This document shows positions 47,430 to 56,739 of a DNA stretch of 64,000 bases, one piece after another. A program made the translations under genes and the position numbers. Location: NCBI GenBank assembly GCA_965119745.1, contig OZ221973.1, forward strand, positions 2,604,001 through 2,668,000. Direction: 5' to 3'. Source of the stretch: CAJFUR01 sp904420575. GTDB taxonomy: Bacteria > Actinomycetota > Coriobacteriia > Coriobacteriales > Eggerthellaceae. Below the pieces are notes generated by a model that was given only the letters and a program-made list of their open reading frames with translations, ran no database searches and was not told the origin of the DNA. Numbering within the stretch: position 1 is the stretch's first letter; each line of letters starts with the position of its first letter.

Positions 47430-47583
47430 CGATTCCTCCTTTGGCCTTGCGGTGCCGTCCGTGCGAAAGGGGTTGCGCGGCCCACTTCGCACGAACGGCC
47501 AATGTCGGTCGCCCTCGATGTTGCGCGTCTTTCCTGCAGCGGGCCCGTAGGCTGCAGGGAGGCGCGCCTCCGGCGTTGGGAGA

Positions 47584-47612
47584 AATATAGGTGGTCGGAC
47601 AGGGGTTGGTAA
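47584..47612 (-). promoter_or_regulatory. Promoter of the cytoplasmic molybdoenzyme operon
   Basis: On the minus strand, -35 TTACCA (47612-47607) and -10 TATATT (47589-47584) are 17 bases apart. Transcription would begin about 145 bases before the GTG start codon. Confidence 0.55.
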
Positions 47613-47692
47613 GGCGGCCAGGCGAAATCGCCGCTGCGATTGCTGGCCGCCGCCGTCAAGAAATCGTGCAGGAAAGGGCGGGTTTACGGCCG

Positions 47693-47712
47693 CTGTCAAC
47701 TATGGTTGACAG
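47693..47712. promoter_or_regulatory. Predicted LysR operator, site 1
   Basis: CTGTCAACTATGGTTGACAG is a symmetric 20-base site with arms CTGTCAA and TTGACAG six bases apart. It lies between the lysR stop and the molybdoenzyme promoter and shares form and spacing with site 2 upstream of lysR. Confidence 0.65.
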
Positions 47713-47868
47713 CGAAGGGACGCAGGGAGGCCGAGGCGGCGCGCAGGCGCGCCCGCAAGGACAGACCGGCCACAGGCGTTTGCGGGACGCAGGGGCGCGC
47801 AGCAGGGCTCGCGAACGCTTGCGGCCAGCGCGCTGCGCGCCGGCGGAGTCGGCGCGCAGCGCGCATCG

Positions 47869-48783
47869 TCAGTGGAAGTACCCCTTGGGCACGTTGTCGC
47901 GGATGAAATCCTTGAACTCCAGCGCCAAAGGCGAGATGACGCGACCCGTGTGCCACGCCAGATCGACCGGATAGCGCATGGGGTCGGTGTCCATCTCGAA
48001 CCAGATGAGGCCCGGCTCGTTGCGGTAGCGCTGATAGATGCATTCCGGCACGCTCGCCCAGCCGAGGCCCGCCTTGGCTCCGTTGACCATGGCCTCGTGC
48101 GTGTCGAAGCGCGCCACCATGTTGTGCTCCCGCAGCGATATGCCGAAGCGCTCGCGGAAGTGGCGGTTGCCCACCATGTGGCGGCCCGAGTTCCATTCGT
48201 AGATGATCATGGGCCACTTGAGCAGCGTGTCGATCTTCACCGGCTGGGGCGTGCTGTTGTAGGGCGGGCTGTCCGGAGCGCAGAACATGAGGCGCTTGTA
48301 GCCCAGCGTCTCGCGCGATATCTCGTCTTCGAGCGGCTGGTTCTCCAGCAGGGCGAAGTCCAGCTTGCCGTTCTTCAGCTTCTCCATGAGCTCCGGCTCG
48401 TAGCCGGCTTCCAGGTGCACGAGCGCCTCGGGATGCAGGTCGTGGAACTTCTTCACGAGCGCGGGCAAAAGCGTCACGCCGTCGGCCAGGCTCATGCCCA
48501 CCTCGATGGTGCTGTCGAAGTGCTCGTCCACCGCCGCCAGCTCGGCGGCCAGCGCGCTTTCCAGCGTGGTGATCTTCCGCGCGAACTTGGTGACGATCTG
48601 CCCTGCCGCCGTGGGCACCACGCCGGTGGACGTGCGGTTGTACAGCTTGGTGCCATAACGCGCCTCGATATTCGCGATCTTCTGCGACAGGCCGGGACGC
48701 GACATGTACAGGCGCTCTGCCGCCTGGGAAAGGCTCTTCGTCTCGGATATGACCATGAGGATCTCTATGTCGTCAAGCTGCAT
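47869..48783 (-). CDS. LysR-family regulator of the adjacent molybdoenzyme
   Basis: A 304-residue LysR protein with a winged helix at residues 15-40 (KSLSQAAERLYMSRPGLSQK) and a standard effector-binding domain. It starts at MQLDDIEI after AGGGGAG; the frame is open further upstream but lacks family character. It is co-directional with the molybdoenzyme operon downstream. Matching 20-base palindromes lie on both sides of the gene, one over its own promoter, which argues for self-repression and control of the operon. Confidence 0.87.
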   Translation of the reverse strand: MQLDDIEILMVISETKSLSQAAERLYMSRPGLSQKIANIEARYGTKLYNRTSTGVVPTAAGQIVTKFARKITTLESALAAELAAVDEHFDSTIEVGMSLADGVTLLPALVKKFHDLHPEALVHLEAGYEPELMEKLKNGKLDFALLENQPLEDEISRETLGYKRLMFCAPDSPPYNSTPQPVKIDTLLKWPMIIYEWNSGRHMVGNRHFRERFGISLREHNMVARFDTHEAMVNGAKAGLGWASVPECIYQRYRNEPGLIWFEMDTDPMRYPVDLAWHTGRVISPLALEFKDFIRDNVPKGYFH

Positions 48784-48977
48784 GCGCTCCCCTGTTCCCG
48801 CCACCGCGTTTCGCCTGCATCCGCCAGGCAGTGCCCGATCGATCAAGGTGCTGCACGTCGCACCCGACGGCGCGTGGAACCGCGGCCTTCGTTGTTTCTC
48901 CACGTGTGTATCATAGGTTCACGGCAGGCGCGGCCAAAACACGGACGCCAATTCGCCGTCGCATTAGTTTCCTGCTG

Positions 48978-49016
48978 CTGTAAAGCGTAGTTTACAGCAA
49001 GGCCTTGTCCGGTCAA
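48978..49016 (-). promoter_or_regulatory. lysR promoter with operator site 2
   Basis: CTGTAAAGCGTAGTTTACAG (48978-48997) has arms CTGTAAA and TTTACAG with the same 6-base spacing as site 1. On the minus strand it overlaps a -10 box TAAACT (48994-48989), 16 bases from -35 TTGACC (49016-49011). Binding here would repress lysR. The divergent gamma-carbonic-anhydrase-like gene, with a TATAAT at 49183-49188, lies further on. Confidence 0.65.
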
Positions 49017-49216
49017 CCGGCGAAGCCGCCTTTCCCACACGCGCGTCCGGGCCGCCCGACTCGCGACGCCGAGGTGCGGGCCGCCGCGCAACGCCGCGGT
49101 ACGACCCCTTTTCCTTCCCCGCCCTCCCCCTTGAGCCTTTCCGTCCTTTTTGCGAACCTCCCCACTCGCTCCGTTCTTGCCCTATAATGCCGAAGTCGAA
49201 ACGAAAGGACCTTCCC

Positions 49217-49744
49217 ATGGACTACTGCTCTGCACGCATCCATCCCACGGCGCGCATCGCGGAAAGCGCCGTCGTCGTCGGCGACGTGGAGGTGGGAGAA
49301 CGCTGCACCGTGTTGTGGAACGCCGTCTTGCGCGGCGACTGCAGCGGCCGCATCGTGGTCGGCAAGAACACGAACATCCAGGAAAACGCCTGCGTGCATG
49401 TGAACCAGGGCGGTCAGACCGTCATCGGCAGCAACGTGACGGTGGGGCACGGCGCCATCGTGCACGGCTGCACCATCGGGAACGGCTCGCTCGTGGGCAT
49501 GGGCGCCGTGGTCATCGACGGCGCGCGCGTGGGCAAGCATTGCCTGGTGGGCGCCGGCGCGCTCGTGACCGGCACGGCCGACATCCCCGACGGCATGCTG
49601 GTCGTCGGCTCCCCCGCCCGCGCCGTGCGCCCGCTCACGCCGGACGAGCTGACCGGACTGGAAGAATCTGTGCAGGAATACCTGCACGTGGGCGACGAAC
49701 TGGCCGAACAGGGCCTGCTCGCCTGCGAGGCCCAGGCCGGATAG
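49217..49744 (+). CDS. Gamma-carbonic-anhydrase-like protein
   Basis: A 175-residue left-handed beta-helix protein with hexapeptide repeats. The three zinc histidines of gamma-carbonic anhydrases are present (ACVHV, and VGHGAIVHGC), as is the NAVLRGD loop. It forms trimers in the cytoplasm; true carbonic anhydrase activity varies in this family. The start MDYCSARI follows AAAGGACC. It is a single gene. Confidence 0.87.
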   Translation: MDYCSARIHPTARIAESAVVVGDVEVGERCTVLWNAVLRGDCSGRIVVGKNTNIQENACVHVNQGGQTVIGSNVTVGHGAIVHGCTIGNGSLVGMGAVVIDGARVGKHCLVGAGALVTGTADIPDGMLVVGSPARAVRPLTPDELTGLEESVQEYLHVGDELAEQGLLACEAQAG

Positions 49745-49867
49745 GCCGCAGGAGACGCGGCGCCCCTTGCCTTTTCGCCAGGCCGGAAACGCTCGCACAT
49801 GCCGGTTGGCAGACGAGGCGGCCATCGACGCAGCCTCGCCGGACGGCGACGCGCGTCCAGCTGGCGT

Positions 49868-50188
49868 TCAGTCTGCCAGGTCCACCAATGCGAAATCGTC
49901 CAGGTCTTGGGACGTGTGGATGACGCGCCACACGGTCAGCGTCGTGTCGTCATGCGAGTAGAGCATCCGGTACGCGCCCACCCGGTAGGTTCTCACGCCT
50001 TTGACGTGGAGCATCTCGTCGTCGAACGGCCGCCCGAGGTCGGGCAGCTCGCAGAGCAGGTCGATGGCCTCGACCACCTTCGCGTACACCTCCCGGGCCT
50101 TGTGCGGCAGGCCAAGCGCCTCCCCCAGGTGCACGGCGATGCTCTCGAGGTCATAGAAGGCCCGAGGGCGCAGCAGGGACGCAAGCAC
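49868..50188 (-). CDS. ParE/RelE-family toxin
   Basis: A 106-residue toxin of the ParE/RelE superfamily (FYDLESIAVHLGEALGLPHK near the N-terminus and VRTYRVGAYRMLYSHDDTTL toward the end). The start is a GTG one base after the antitoxin stop; no ATG is available. Such toxins inhibit gyrase or cleave mRNA; which applies here is not clear. It forms a pair with the Phd-like antitoxin upstream. Confidence 0.8.
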   Translation of the reverse strand: MLASLLRPRAFYDLESIAVHLGEALGLPHKAREVYAKVVEAIDLLCELPDLGRPFDDEMLHVKGVRTYRVGAYRMLYSHDDTTLTVWRVIHTSQDLDDFALVDLAD

Positions 50189-50189
50189 C

Positions 50190-50474
50190 CTACACGCCCC
50201 AGGTCGCGAAGATGCGCTCCATCCGCTCGCCCACTTCCCCGAGCGCAAGGCCCTCGGGATGGTACTGCGCCTCTATCTCCGCCTCGCGCATCTTCATGAC
50301 GTAGCGGTCGTGCTGCCGCTGGCGTTCGTAGGCTTCGCAGTCCATGACCACGAGCGTCGCCTTGCCGTTCTTGGTCATGAAAATGGGTTGCTGGCTCTCG
50401 CACGCGTCCTCGCACACGCCGTTCAGGTCGGTGCGCAGGTCGCTGATGGGTCTGATGGCGGGCAGCGGCAGCAT
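50190..50474 (-). CDS. Phd/YefM-family antitoxin
   Basis: A 94-residue antitoxin. The N-terminal DNA-binding part (IRPISDLRTDLNGVCEDACE) and the strand QPIFMTKNGKATLVVMDCEA are typical of Phd/YefM. The C-terminus would bind the ParE-like toxin encoded next. The AT-rich region just upstream holds its promoter. Confidence 0.85.
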   Translation of the reverse strand: MLPLPAIRPISDLRTDLNGVCEDACESQQPIFMTKNGKATLVVMDCEAYERQRQHDRYVMKMREAEIEAQYHPEGLALGEVGERMERIFATWGV

Positions 50475-50502
50475 GGGCGTCCTTTCATCTGTTTGTGCAA
50501 TA

Positions 50503-50531
50503 TTTATAACAAATTTTGCTTATATATGCAA
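50503..50531 (-). promoter_or_regulatory. AT-rich promoter of the ParE/Phd pair
   Basis: On the minus strand, -35 TTGCAT (50531-50526) and -10 TATAAA (50508-50503) are 17 bases apart in an AT-rich stretch unlike the surroundings. Partial symmetry (GCAAAATTTGTTATAAATAT) may serve as operator. Confidence 0.6.
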
Positions 50532-50539
50532 GGACCGGC

Positions 50540-51352
50540 TTACCCCACGCTCGTGAGCAGGCGCTGGTAGCCGCAGGACACCTGCACGGCCGCGCCGTTG
50601 CGGGCGATCACGGCGGCGAAAGCCTCCTGGGGCAGGCGGTAGGTGTTGTTGTTCTCGGACACGTGGAGGGCCACCACCTGCTCCAAGCGGTCGCACAGAA
50701 GCGTTTCCAGCTCGGCGGCCGCCTGGTCGTTGGACAGATGGCCGCGATCCGAGGCGATGCGCCGCTTGAGCGGGTAGGGATACGGCCCCGTCTCCAACAG
50801 GTGCGCGTCGTGGTTGCCTTCCAGCGCCAGCACGCGGCAGTCGCGCAGCGCCTCGTGCGCGGCGCCGGTCACCACACCCGTGTCGGTCATGAAGCCCAGC
50901 GCGTCGGCGGCGCCGGGCGCGCCCGCTTCGAAGCGGAAGCCGAACGAGGCGGCCGCGTCGTGCGACGTGGGGAACACGTGCACCTGCATGCCGGCGAGGG
51001 ACAGCGCGCCGCCCGCCCGGAGGGGGCGCAGGTCCAGGGCGTCTTCCACCTGCCGCACCTCGGCGCTGGCCGCGCGCACTTCCGCGCTCGCGTACAGCGC
51101 GGGCGCCACGCCCAGCTTCGCCAGGCCCCGCACCACCACGCCCAGGCATTTCGTGTGGTCGGTGTGCTCGTGGGTCACCAGGATGCCCGAAAGCCGCGCC
51201 GGGTCGAACCCGGCCTCGGCGCAGCGCGCGAAGAAATCGCGCTTGCACAGGCCGCAGTCCACGAGCACGCCCTCCCCCGTCGAGGCGTTCTCGACGATGG
51301 CGGCATTGCCCTTGCTGCCGCTTGCCAGCACATGCAGTTTCAGTTGAGGCAC
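50540..51352 (-). CDS. YycJ/WalJ-like MBL-fold hydrolase
   Basis: A 270-residue MBL-fold protein. The N-terminal LHVLASGSKGNAAIVE, the metal motif THEHTDHTK and the later EGNHD and DRGHLSN motifs match the YycJ/WalJ group of putative exonucleases or phosphodiesterases. It is cytoplasmic. In other bacteria the gene is linked to walRK; here it stands between a TA pair and purine nucleoside phosphorylase. Confidence 0.85.
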   Translation of the reverse strand: MPQLKLHVLASGSKGNAAIVENASTGEGVLVDCGLCKRDFFARCAEAGFDPARLSGILVTHEHTDHTKCLGVVVRGLAKLGVAPALYASAEVRAASAEVRQVEDALDLRPLRAGGALSLAGMQVHVFPTSHDAAASFGFRFEAGAPGAADALGFMTDTGVVTGAAHEALRDCRVLALEGNHDAHLLETGPYPYPLKRRIASDRGHLSNDQAAAELETLLCDRLEQVVALHVSENNNTYRLPQEAFAAVIARNGAAVQVSCGYQRLLTSVG

Positions 51353-51489
51353 CGCGCGACTTCCCTTCCCTTCCGTGAGCCCTCATTGTACCCGACCCCG
51401 TCTTGCCCGCACCCGGCGGCGCGGCACGCGCCACATCCCGCACACCCCGTGTCGCGGCGGGCAGAACACCGGAAGCGGAAGGCCTGCAC

Positions 51490-52341
51490 CTACAGCCTCT
51501 CCAGGATGCCCGTGACCAGGCGGGCGAAGTCGGCTTCGCGCTTCTTCGCCACGTCCATCACCTCTTCGCCGTCGGGCGAGGCGCCGCCCACGCCGCCCAC
51601 CGCGCCCACGCCGGCCGCCATGTTCGAGACGAGAGAGATGCCGAGCACCCGCATGCCCGTCTGCCGGGCCGCGATGACCTCTTCCACCACGCTCATGGCC
51701 ACCGTGTCGGCCCCCCAGGCGCGAAACGCGCGGATCTCGGCCGGCGTCTCGAAGCTGGGACCCAGAAGCCCCAGGTAAACGCCTTCCTGCACGCGCACGC
51801 CCCGCTCCTTGGCCACCTCGTGCGCCAGCGCGCGCAAGGCCGGGTCGAAGGCGTCGGTCATCGAGAAGAACCGCTCGGCGATGCCCGCCGGCTCGGGAGC
51901 GGCCACGGGGTTGCGCCCCATGAAGTTGATCTGGTCGGACATGATGCAGAAGTCGCCCACGCGGTAGCCTTCGTTTATGGCGCCGGCCGCATTCGTGGTG
52001 ACGAGCGTGTCCACGCCCACGCGCCGCATGAGCCACACCGGATAGGCCACCTCCTGCGCGTCGTTGCCTTCGTAGCCGTGCAGGCGGCCCTGCATCACGA
52101 GTACCTGCCTGCCGCCGAGCGTCCCGCACACGAAGCGGCCCACGTGGCCTTCCGCCGTGCTCGTCTTCATGTGCGGCACCTCCGCGAACGGGATGCACGC
52201 CGCGTCCTGAACGTCGTTGCCCAAAGGGTTCAGGCCCGACCCCAGGATCAACCCGACCTTCGGCGCACGGCCTTCCATCCGCTCGCGCAGGTACGCTGCG
52301 GATTCGTCCAAGTTCTCGTCAAGCACGTTGATCTCGGCCAT
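51490..52341 (-). CDS. Purine nucleoside phosphorylase
   Basis: A 283-residue trimer-type enzyme (inosine/guanosine phosphorylase). The phosphate site LGSGLNPLG, the motif VMQGRLHGYEG and the base-site segment VTTNAAGAINE with MSVVEEVIAAR are all seen. It releases purine base and ribose-1-phosphate in the cytoplasm. The start MAEINVLD follows AAAGGACG. A small hydrolase-like gene lies 14 bases upstream, so the two may be co-transcribed. Confidence 0.92.
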   Translation of the reverse strand: MAEINVLDENLDESAAYLRERMEGRAPKVGLILGSGLNPLGNDVQDAACIPFAEVPHMKTSTAEGHVGRFVCGTLGGRQVLVMQGRLHGYEGNDAQEVAYPVWLMRRVGVDTLVTTNAAGAINEGYRVGDFCIMSDQINFMGRNPVAAPEPAGIAERFFSMTDAFDPALRALAHEVAKERGVRVQEGVYLGLLGPSFETPAEIRAFRAWGADTVAMSVVEEVIAARQTGMRVLGISLVSNMAAGVGAVGGVGGASPDGEEVMDVAKKREADFARLVTGILERL

Positions 52342-52355
52342 GAAACGTCCTTTCG

Positions 52356-52850
52356 TCAGCGGCGCACGTAGCGGATGGCGCAGCAGTCGTCGCCCCGTGC
52401 GATGGTCTTGGGCAGGTCCAGCTCCACGCCATGCGCCTCGCCGATGCCGCGGTCGCCGCACATGGCCAGATCGCACAGGTGCGCGATCTGCTCGTCGGAG
52501 CATCCTTGCTTCTGCCACGCCTTCACCAAAGGGCAGTAGTGGAAGTCGATGGACAGCCGGTCGTCGGTGCACTCGACCACCTTCATTTCGAAGACGGTCT
52601 GCGCGCTTTTCGTGAACAGGACCTTCTTCAAGCCCTTCAGGCTGGTGGTCCCGCTTTTCTTCACGATCTCGGCGCCTTGGTACAACCCGCATCGCCTCAC
52701 GGCCTCCGCGGCGAAGCCGTCGGCCGCGAGCCCTTTCTTCTCGGCCTCGTCCACCAGCAAGTACAGCCACAGCGCCCGATGCTCCAACTGCTCGCGCACC
52801 TTCACGAACAGCGGGAACGTGTTTTTGGGCTCGTTCACGATCTTGCTCAC
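52356..52850 (-). CDS. ATC-hydrolase-like protein
   Basis: A 164-residue cytoplasmic protein resembling the L-2-amino-thiazoline-4-carboxylate hydrolase family. Conserved-looking motifs are DFHYCPLVKAWQKQGC and CDLAMCGDRGIGE. In Pseudomonas this enzyme opens the thiazoline ring toward cysteine; anaerobe homologues are poorly known and may have other roles. Just upstream of purine nucleoside phosphorylase. Confidence 0.7.
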   Translation of the reverse strand: MSKIVNEPKNTFPLFVKVREQLEHRALWLYLLVDEAEKKGLAADGFAAEAVRRCGLYQGAEIVKKSGTTSLKGLKKVLFTKSAQTVFEMKVVECTDDRLSIDFHYCPLVKAWQKQGCSDEQIAHLCDLAMCGDRGIGEAHGVELDLPKTIARGDDCCAIRYVRR

Positions 52851-52942
52851 CGGTCCACCCCTCTCTGCGGCGCGCCCGCCCGGGCCGCGCCGAACAATGC
52901 GACCCCGCGATCATACCATGGCCGCCCGCTCGCAACCAGCCG

Positions 52943-53077
52943 TTCGCCGAAGGGCTGCACGTCCTCATAGCCGGACGCCTTGCCGGCATCCTCGCGCAGA
53001 AGGACAGCGGCGCGCTGGGCTTCGCGTACCGCTCCGAATACGACGGGCTTCCCCCATTCCCTCTGCGCGGGCGCTGA
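52943..53077 (+). pseudogene. Possible hipA 5'-fragment remnant
   Basis: A plus-strand frame with no start codon reads LHVLIAGRLAGILAQKDSG, then ALGFAYRSEYDGLPPFPLRG and a stop. This resembles the N-terminal domain of HipA kinases (VxLxGRxVGxL, SFxYdxxY, PLplr). Nothing of the kinase domain follows. It looks like a decayed toxin fragment in the gap between two minus-strand genes. Confidence 0.5.
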
Positions 53078-53148
53078 GGGAGCGGTTCGAGGGACCCGTC
53101 TCCCGGCTTTGCCGCACGACGCTGCGCCTGCTTTAGCGGCGATCTGCG

Positions 53149-54162
53149 TCACGCCCGGCGCGCCGTGAGGACGCGGGGGCGACCGGCCAGGTCGCGCACC
53201 GTGCGCACGTCGGCGAAGCCCGCCTCCCGGGCGAGCGCGGCGGCGGCGTCCAGGCAGGTCTCGTGCAGCTCGAAGGCGCAGGCGCCTCCCGGCCTGAGCG
53301 CGCGGGCGCACCAGGGCAGAAGGCGGCGGAACACGTCCAGGCCGTCCTGGCCGCCGTCGAGCGCAAGCGCGGGCTCGAAGTCGGCCACCTCGCGCGGGAC
53401 CTCGGCCATCACGGCCGTGGGAACGTACGGCGGATTGGACACCACCAGGTCGAACGCGCCCATAAGCGCCGGGTCGACGCCCTCCCCCAAATCGCACGCC
53501 ACCACGTCCACGCGGCCGGCAAGCCCCAACGCCGCCACGTTCTCGCGGGCCAGCGCCACGGCTTCGGGAGCCACGTCGGTGGCGACCACGTGCGCGAGCG
53601 GATGCTCGTAGGCGAGGGAGCACGCAATGCAGCCCGAGCCCGTGCAGAGGTCGGCCACCAACAGGTGCTCGGGGGCGTCCGGCTCAAGCGCATCCGGCTC
53701 GGGGGCATCGGGCTCGGGGGCGCCCGGCGCAGGCCCTTCCTCCCCCTGCGCGGCGGCCAGAAGCGCCTCGGCTTCGGCGTCCGTCATGCGGGAATCGGTT
53801 GCCCGCGGGCGGCAGGCCGGCGGCAGCAGGGCCAGCGCCTCGCTCACCAGCACCTCGGTCTCTGGCCGCGGGATGAGCACGCCGGGGCGCACCTTGACGG
53901 CGATGTGGCGGAAACCCACCTCGCCCGTGATGTACTGCAGCGGCTCGCCTTTGCCGCGGCGCGTCACGTAGCCGCGCAGCAGGTCGCGTTCGTCCAGGGA
54001 AAGCGGCCGCTCGAAGTTCGTGTACAGCTCGATGCGGCGCAGGGCGGTGGCCTCGGACAGCAGCCACTCGGCCGAAAGCCGCGGGTTCTCGTCGCCCTTG
54101 CGCTCCAGGTAGCCCACCGTCCAGTCGAGCGCCGCCTTGATGGTCCAAACGTCGTCGGTCAT
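53149..54162 (-). CDS. prmC: Release-factor glutamine methyltransferase
   Basis: A 337-residue SAM-dependent methyltransferase that modifies the GGQ glutamine of release factors. The N-terminal helical domain, the SAM site DLCTGSGCIA and the catalytic NPPY motif (VVSNPPYVP) are present. An insert of about 35 residues with Asp-Pro-Glu-Ala repeats (APEPDAPEPDALEPDAPEH) sits just before the SAM site and makes the protein longer than the usual 280-290 residues. It is 27 bases after prfA, the usual pairing. Confidence 0.92.
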   Translation of the reverse strand: MTDDVWTIKAALDWTVGYLERKGDENPRLSAEWLLSEATALRRIELYTNFERPLSLDERDLLRGYVTRRGKGEPLQYITGEVGFRHIAVKVRPGVLIPRPETEVLVSEALALLPPACRPRATDSRMTDAEAEALLAAAQGEEGPAPGAPEPDAPEPDALEPDAPEHLLVADLCTGSGCIACSLAYEHPLAHVVATDVAPEAVALARENVAALGLAGRVDVVACDLGEGVDPALMGAFDLVVSNPPYVPTAVMAEVPREVADFEPALALDGGQDGLDVFRRLLPWCARALRPGGACAFELHETCLDAAAALAREAGFADVRTVRDLAGRPRVLTARRA

Positions 54163-54189
54163 GGCCGCGCCTCCCCTCCGCCGGGACCC

Positions 54190-55272
<1,083 letters not shown>

Positions 55273-55501
55273 GTGCGTGACTGTCCTTCGTCGTGTGAAC
55301 CGGTGATTTGCGCAACTGGACATGATACCAGAAGGCCCCGCGCCGCGCAGCGGCCTTTGCAGGATCAACGCATGCGCGCCAAGCGAGCGGGGAACGCGAA
55401 CGGGGCGCGGTCGCGGCGCGGTGGAGCGGCATGGGCGCAGGCGCTGGCGCGGCGCGCGAAATGTAAACAGGGAGCCAAAAGCGAGGCGCCCGGGACCGCC
55501 C

Positions 55502-56446
55502 TCACGCAGGGGCGGCGCCGGCCGGGCGCGGGCCGAAGGCGGGCGCGGACGCGCCCCGGACGGCGGCCACCTCGTGGCAGGTCCTCACGAAGCGCTCCAC
55601 CAAGGGACGCGCGGGGTCGGATCGGTACAGGAGGTACGCGGAATAGAACAGGGTCGGATCGTCGAAGCGGATCCTCGTCAGGTGGGCGCTGTATCCCGCG
55701 AGCGCGTCGGTGTCCGACCCGAGCAGAAGCTCGTCGGGCCTCAGCTCCAACAGGAAGCTCGTCATGTCGTCCAAATCCTTCAGGTGCAGCTTCGGCTCCA
55801 TGCCATGGGTGCGGAACGCCGTGCGCATGCCGTCGAGCCAGGTGCGGAACTGCCGGTTGGTCGAGCACACCAGCCGGCAGTCGGCCAGGTCCTCGAAACG
55901 GACGGGAAGATGGTTCAGCACCGGGCTGTCCTCGTGCAGCCAGGCGTCGAAGGGCGTGTCCACCAGCCATTCGCAGGCGAACCCCTCGGGCAGCTGCTCG
56001 GGCCGGTCGAGCAGCACCCCCACGTCCGCCGACCCCGACGCCACGGCCTCGAAAACCGTGAGCGTCTTGTCGACCAAGAACCTGGGCGCGATGTCGACCC
56101 GTTCCTCGCGCAGGCGCGCGACGGCGGCGTAGACGATGTCGGAATACGGGCACTCCGAAGGGACCATGCTGATGGACACGGCGCGGCCTCCTTCGCGCGA
56201 CACGGCGCGTCCCCGCTCGATGGCCGCGTCGAGCCGCTCCACGACGTCGCTCACGGCTTCCAGGTAATACCGGCCCGCCGGCGTCAGCGCCACGGGATTC
56301 CGCTCGAGCAGCCTGAATCCCAGCTCCTTTTCGAGGTCCGCCATGTGCCGGCTCAGGGTCGGCTGCGACACGTTGAGCTCGGCCGCCGCTACCGTGTAGT
56401 TCAGCCGCGACGCTAGCACCATGAACTCCCGCGAGTATTCGAGCAT
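55502..56446 (-). CDS. LysR-family regulator
   Basis: A 314-residue LysR protein with a winged helix at residues 14-34 (LNYTVAAAELNVSQPTLSRH) and a full effector domain, ending in an Ala/Pro-rich tail. It is divergent from the Tat flavoprotein gene and is the probable regulator of that gene. Confidence 0.87.
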   Translation of the reverse strand: MLEYSREFMVLASRLNYTVAAAELNVSQPTLSRHMADLEKELGFRLLERNPVALTPAGRYYLEAVSDVVERLDAAIERGRAVSREGGRAVSISMVPSECPYSDIVYAAVARLREERVDIAPRFLVDKTLTVFEAVASGSADVGVLLDRPEQLPEGFACEWLVDTPFDAWLHEDSPVLNHLPVRFEDLADCRLVCSTNRQFRTWLDGMRTAFRTHGMEPKLHLKDLDDMTSFLLELRPDELLLGSDTDALAGYSAHLTRIRFDDPTLFYSAYLLYRSDPARPLVERFVRTCHEVAAVRGASAPAFGPRPAGAAPA

Positions 56447-56739
56447 CCCGTCCTCCTGCCCCTACCGGCCGCGGCACCACCAGGCCCCCGCCATGCGGCG
56501 CGGGCGGCCGCAAAGCCATGCGGCGTCCCGGCCCGCGCGGACGCCGGCCGTCCCTTCGGAAGGGCTCCCAATCCCTCCCCCTTCCATCTCGGCCTATTAT
56601 TTCGACGCATGGCTCTATGCAGATACTGAATAGCATGATTCACACAATAAATCCATCAATTCGACAATAGACGGCCATATACCCAGATGAGCAATTACTA
56701 TTGAGACAGAGATACGACGAAGTCGAAAGGGGATTCGGG
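56447..56739. promoter_or_regulatory. Divergent control region, LysR/flavoprotein
   Basis: An AT-richer stretch at 56590-56715. Inverted words CTATGCAGATACTGAATAG (arms CTAT and ATAG) near 56614 and CAATAG with CTATTG near 56665 and 56698 could be LysR sites. No consensus promoter pair stands out. Confidence 0.4.

Noticed and set aside
41781..47612. A 1943-residue plus-strand open frame
   Set aside because: It lies antisense to the NCS1, GntP and molybdoenzyme genes, has His/Arg/Val-rich composition with no domains, and is a by-product of GC-rich codon use.
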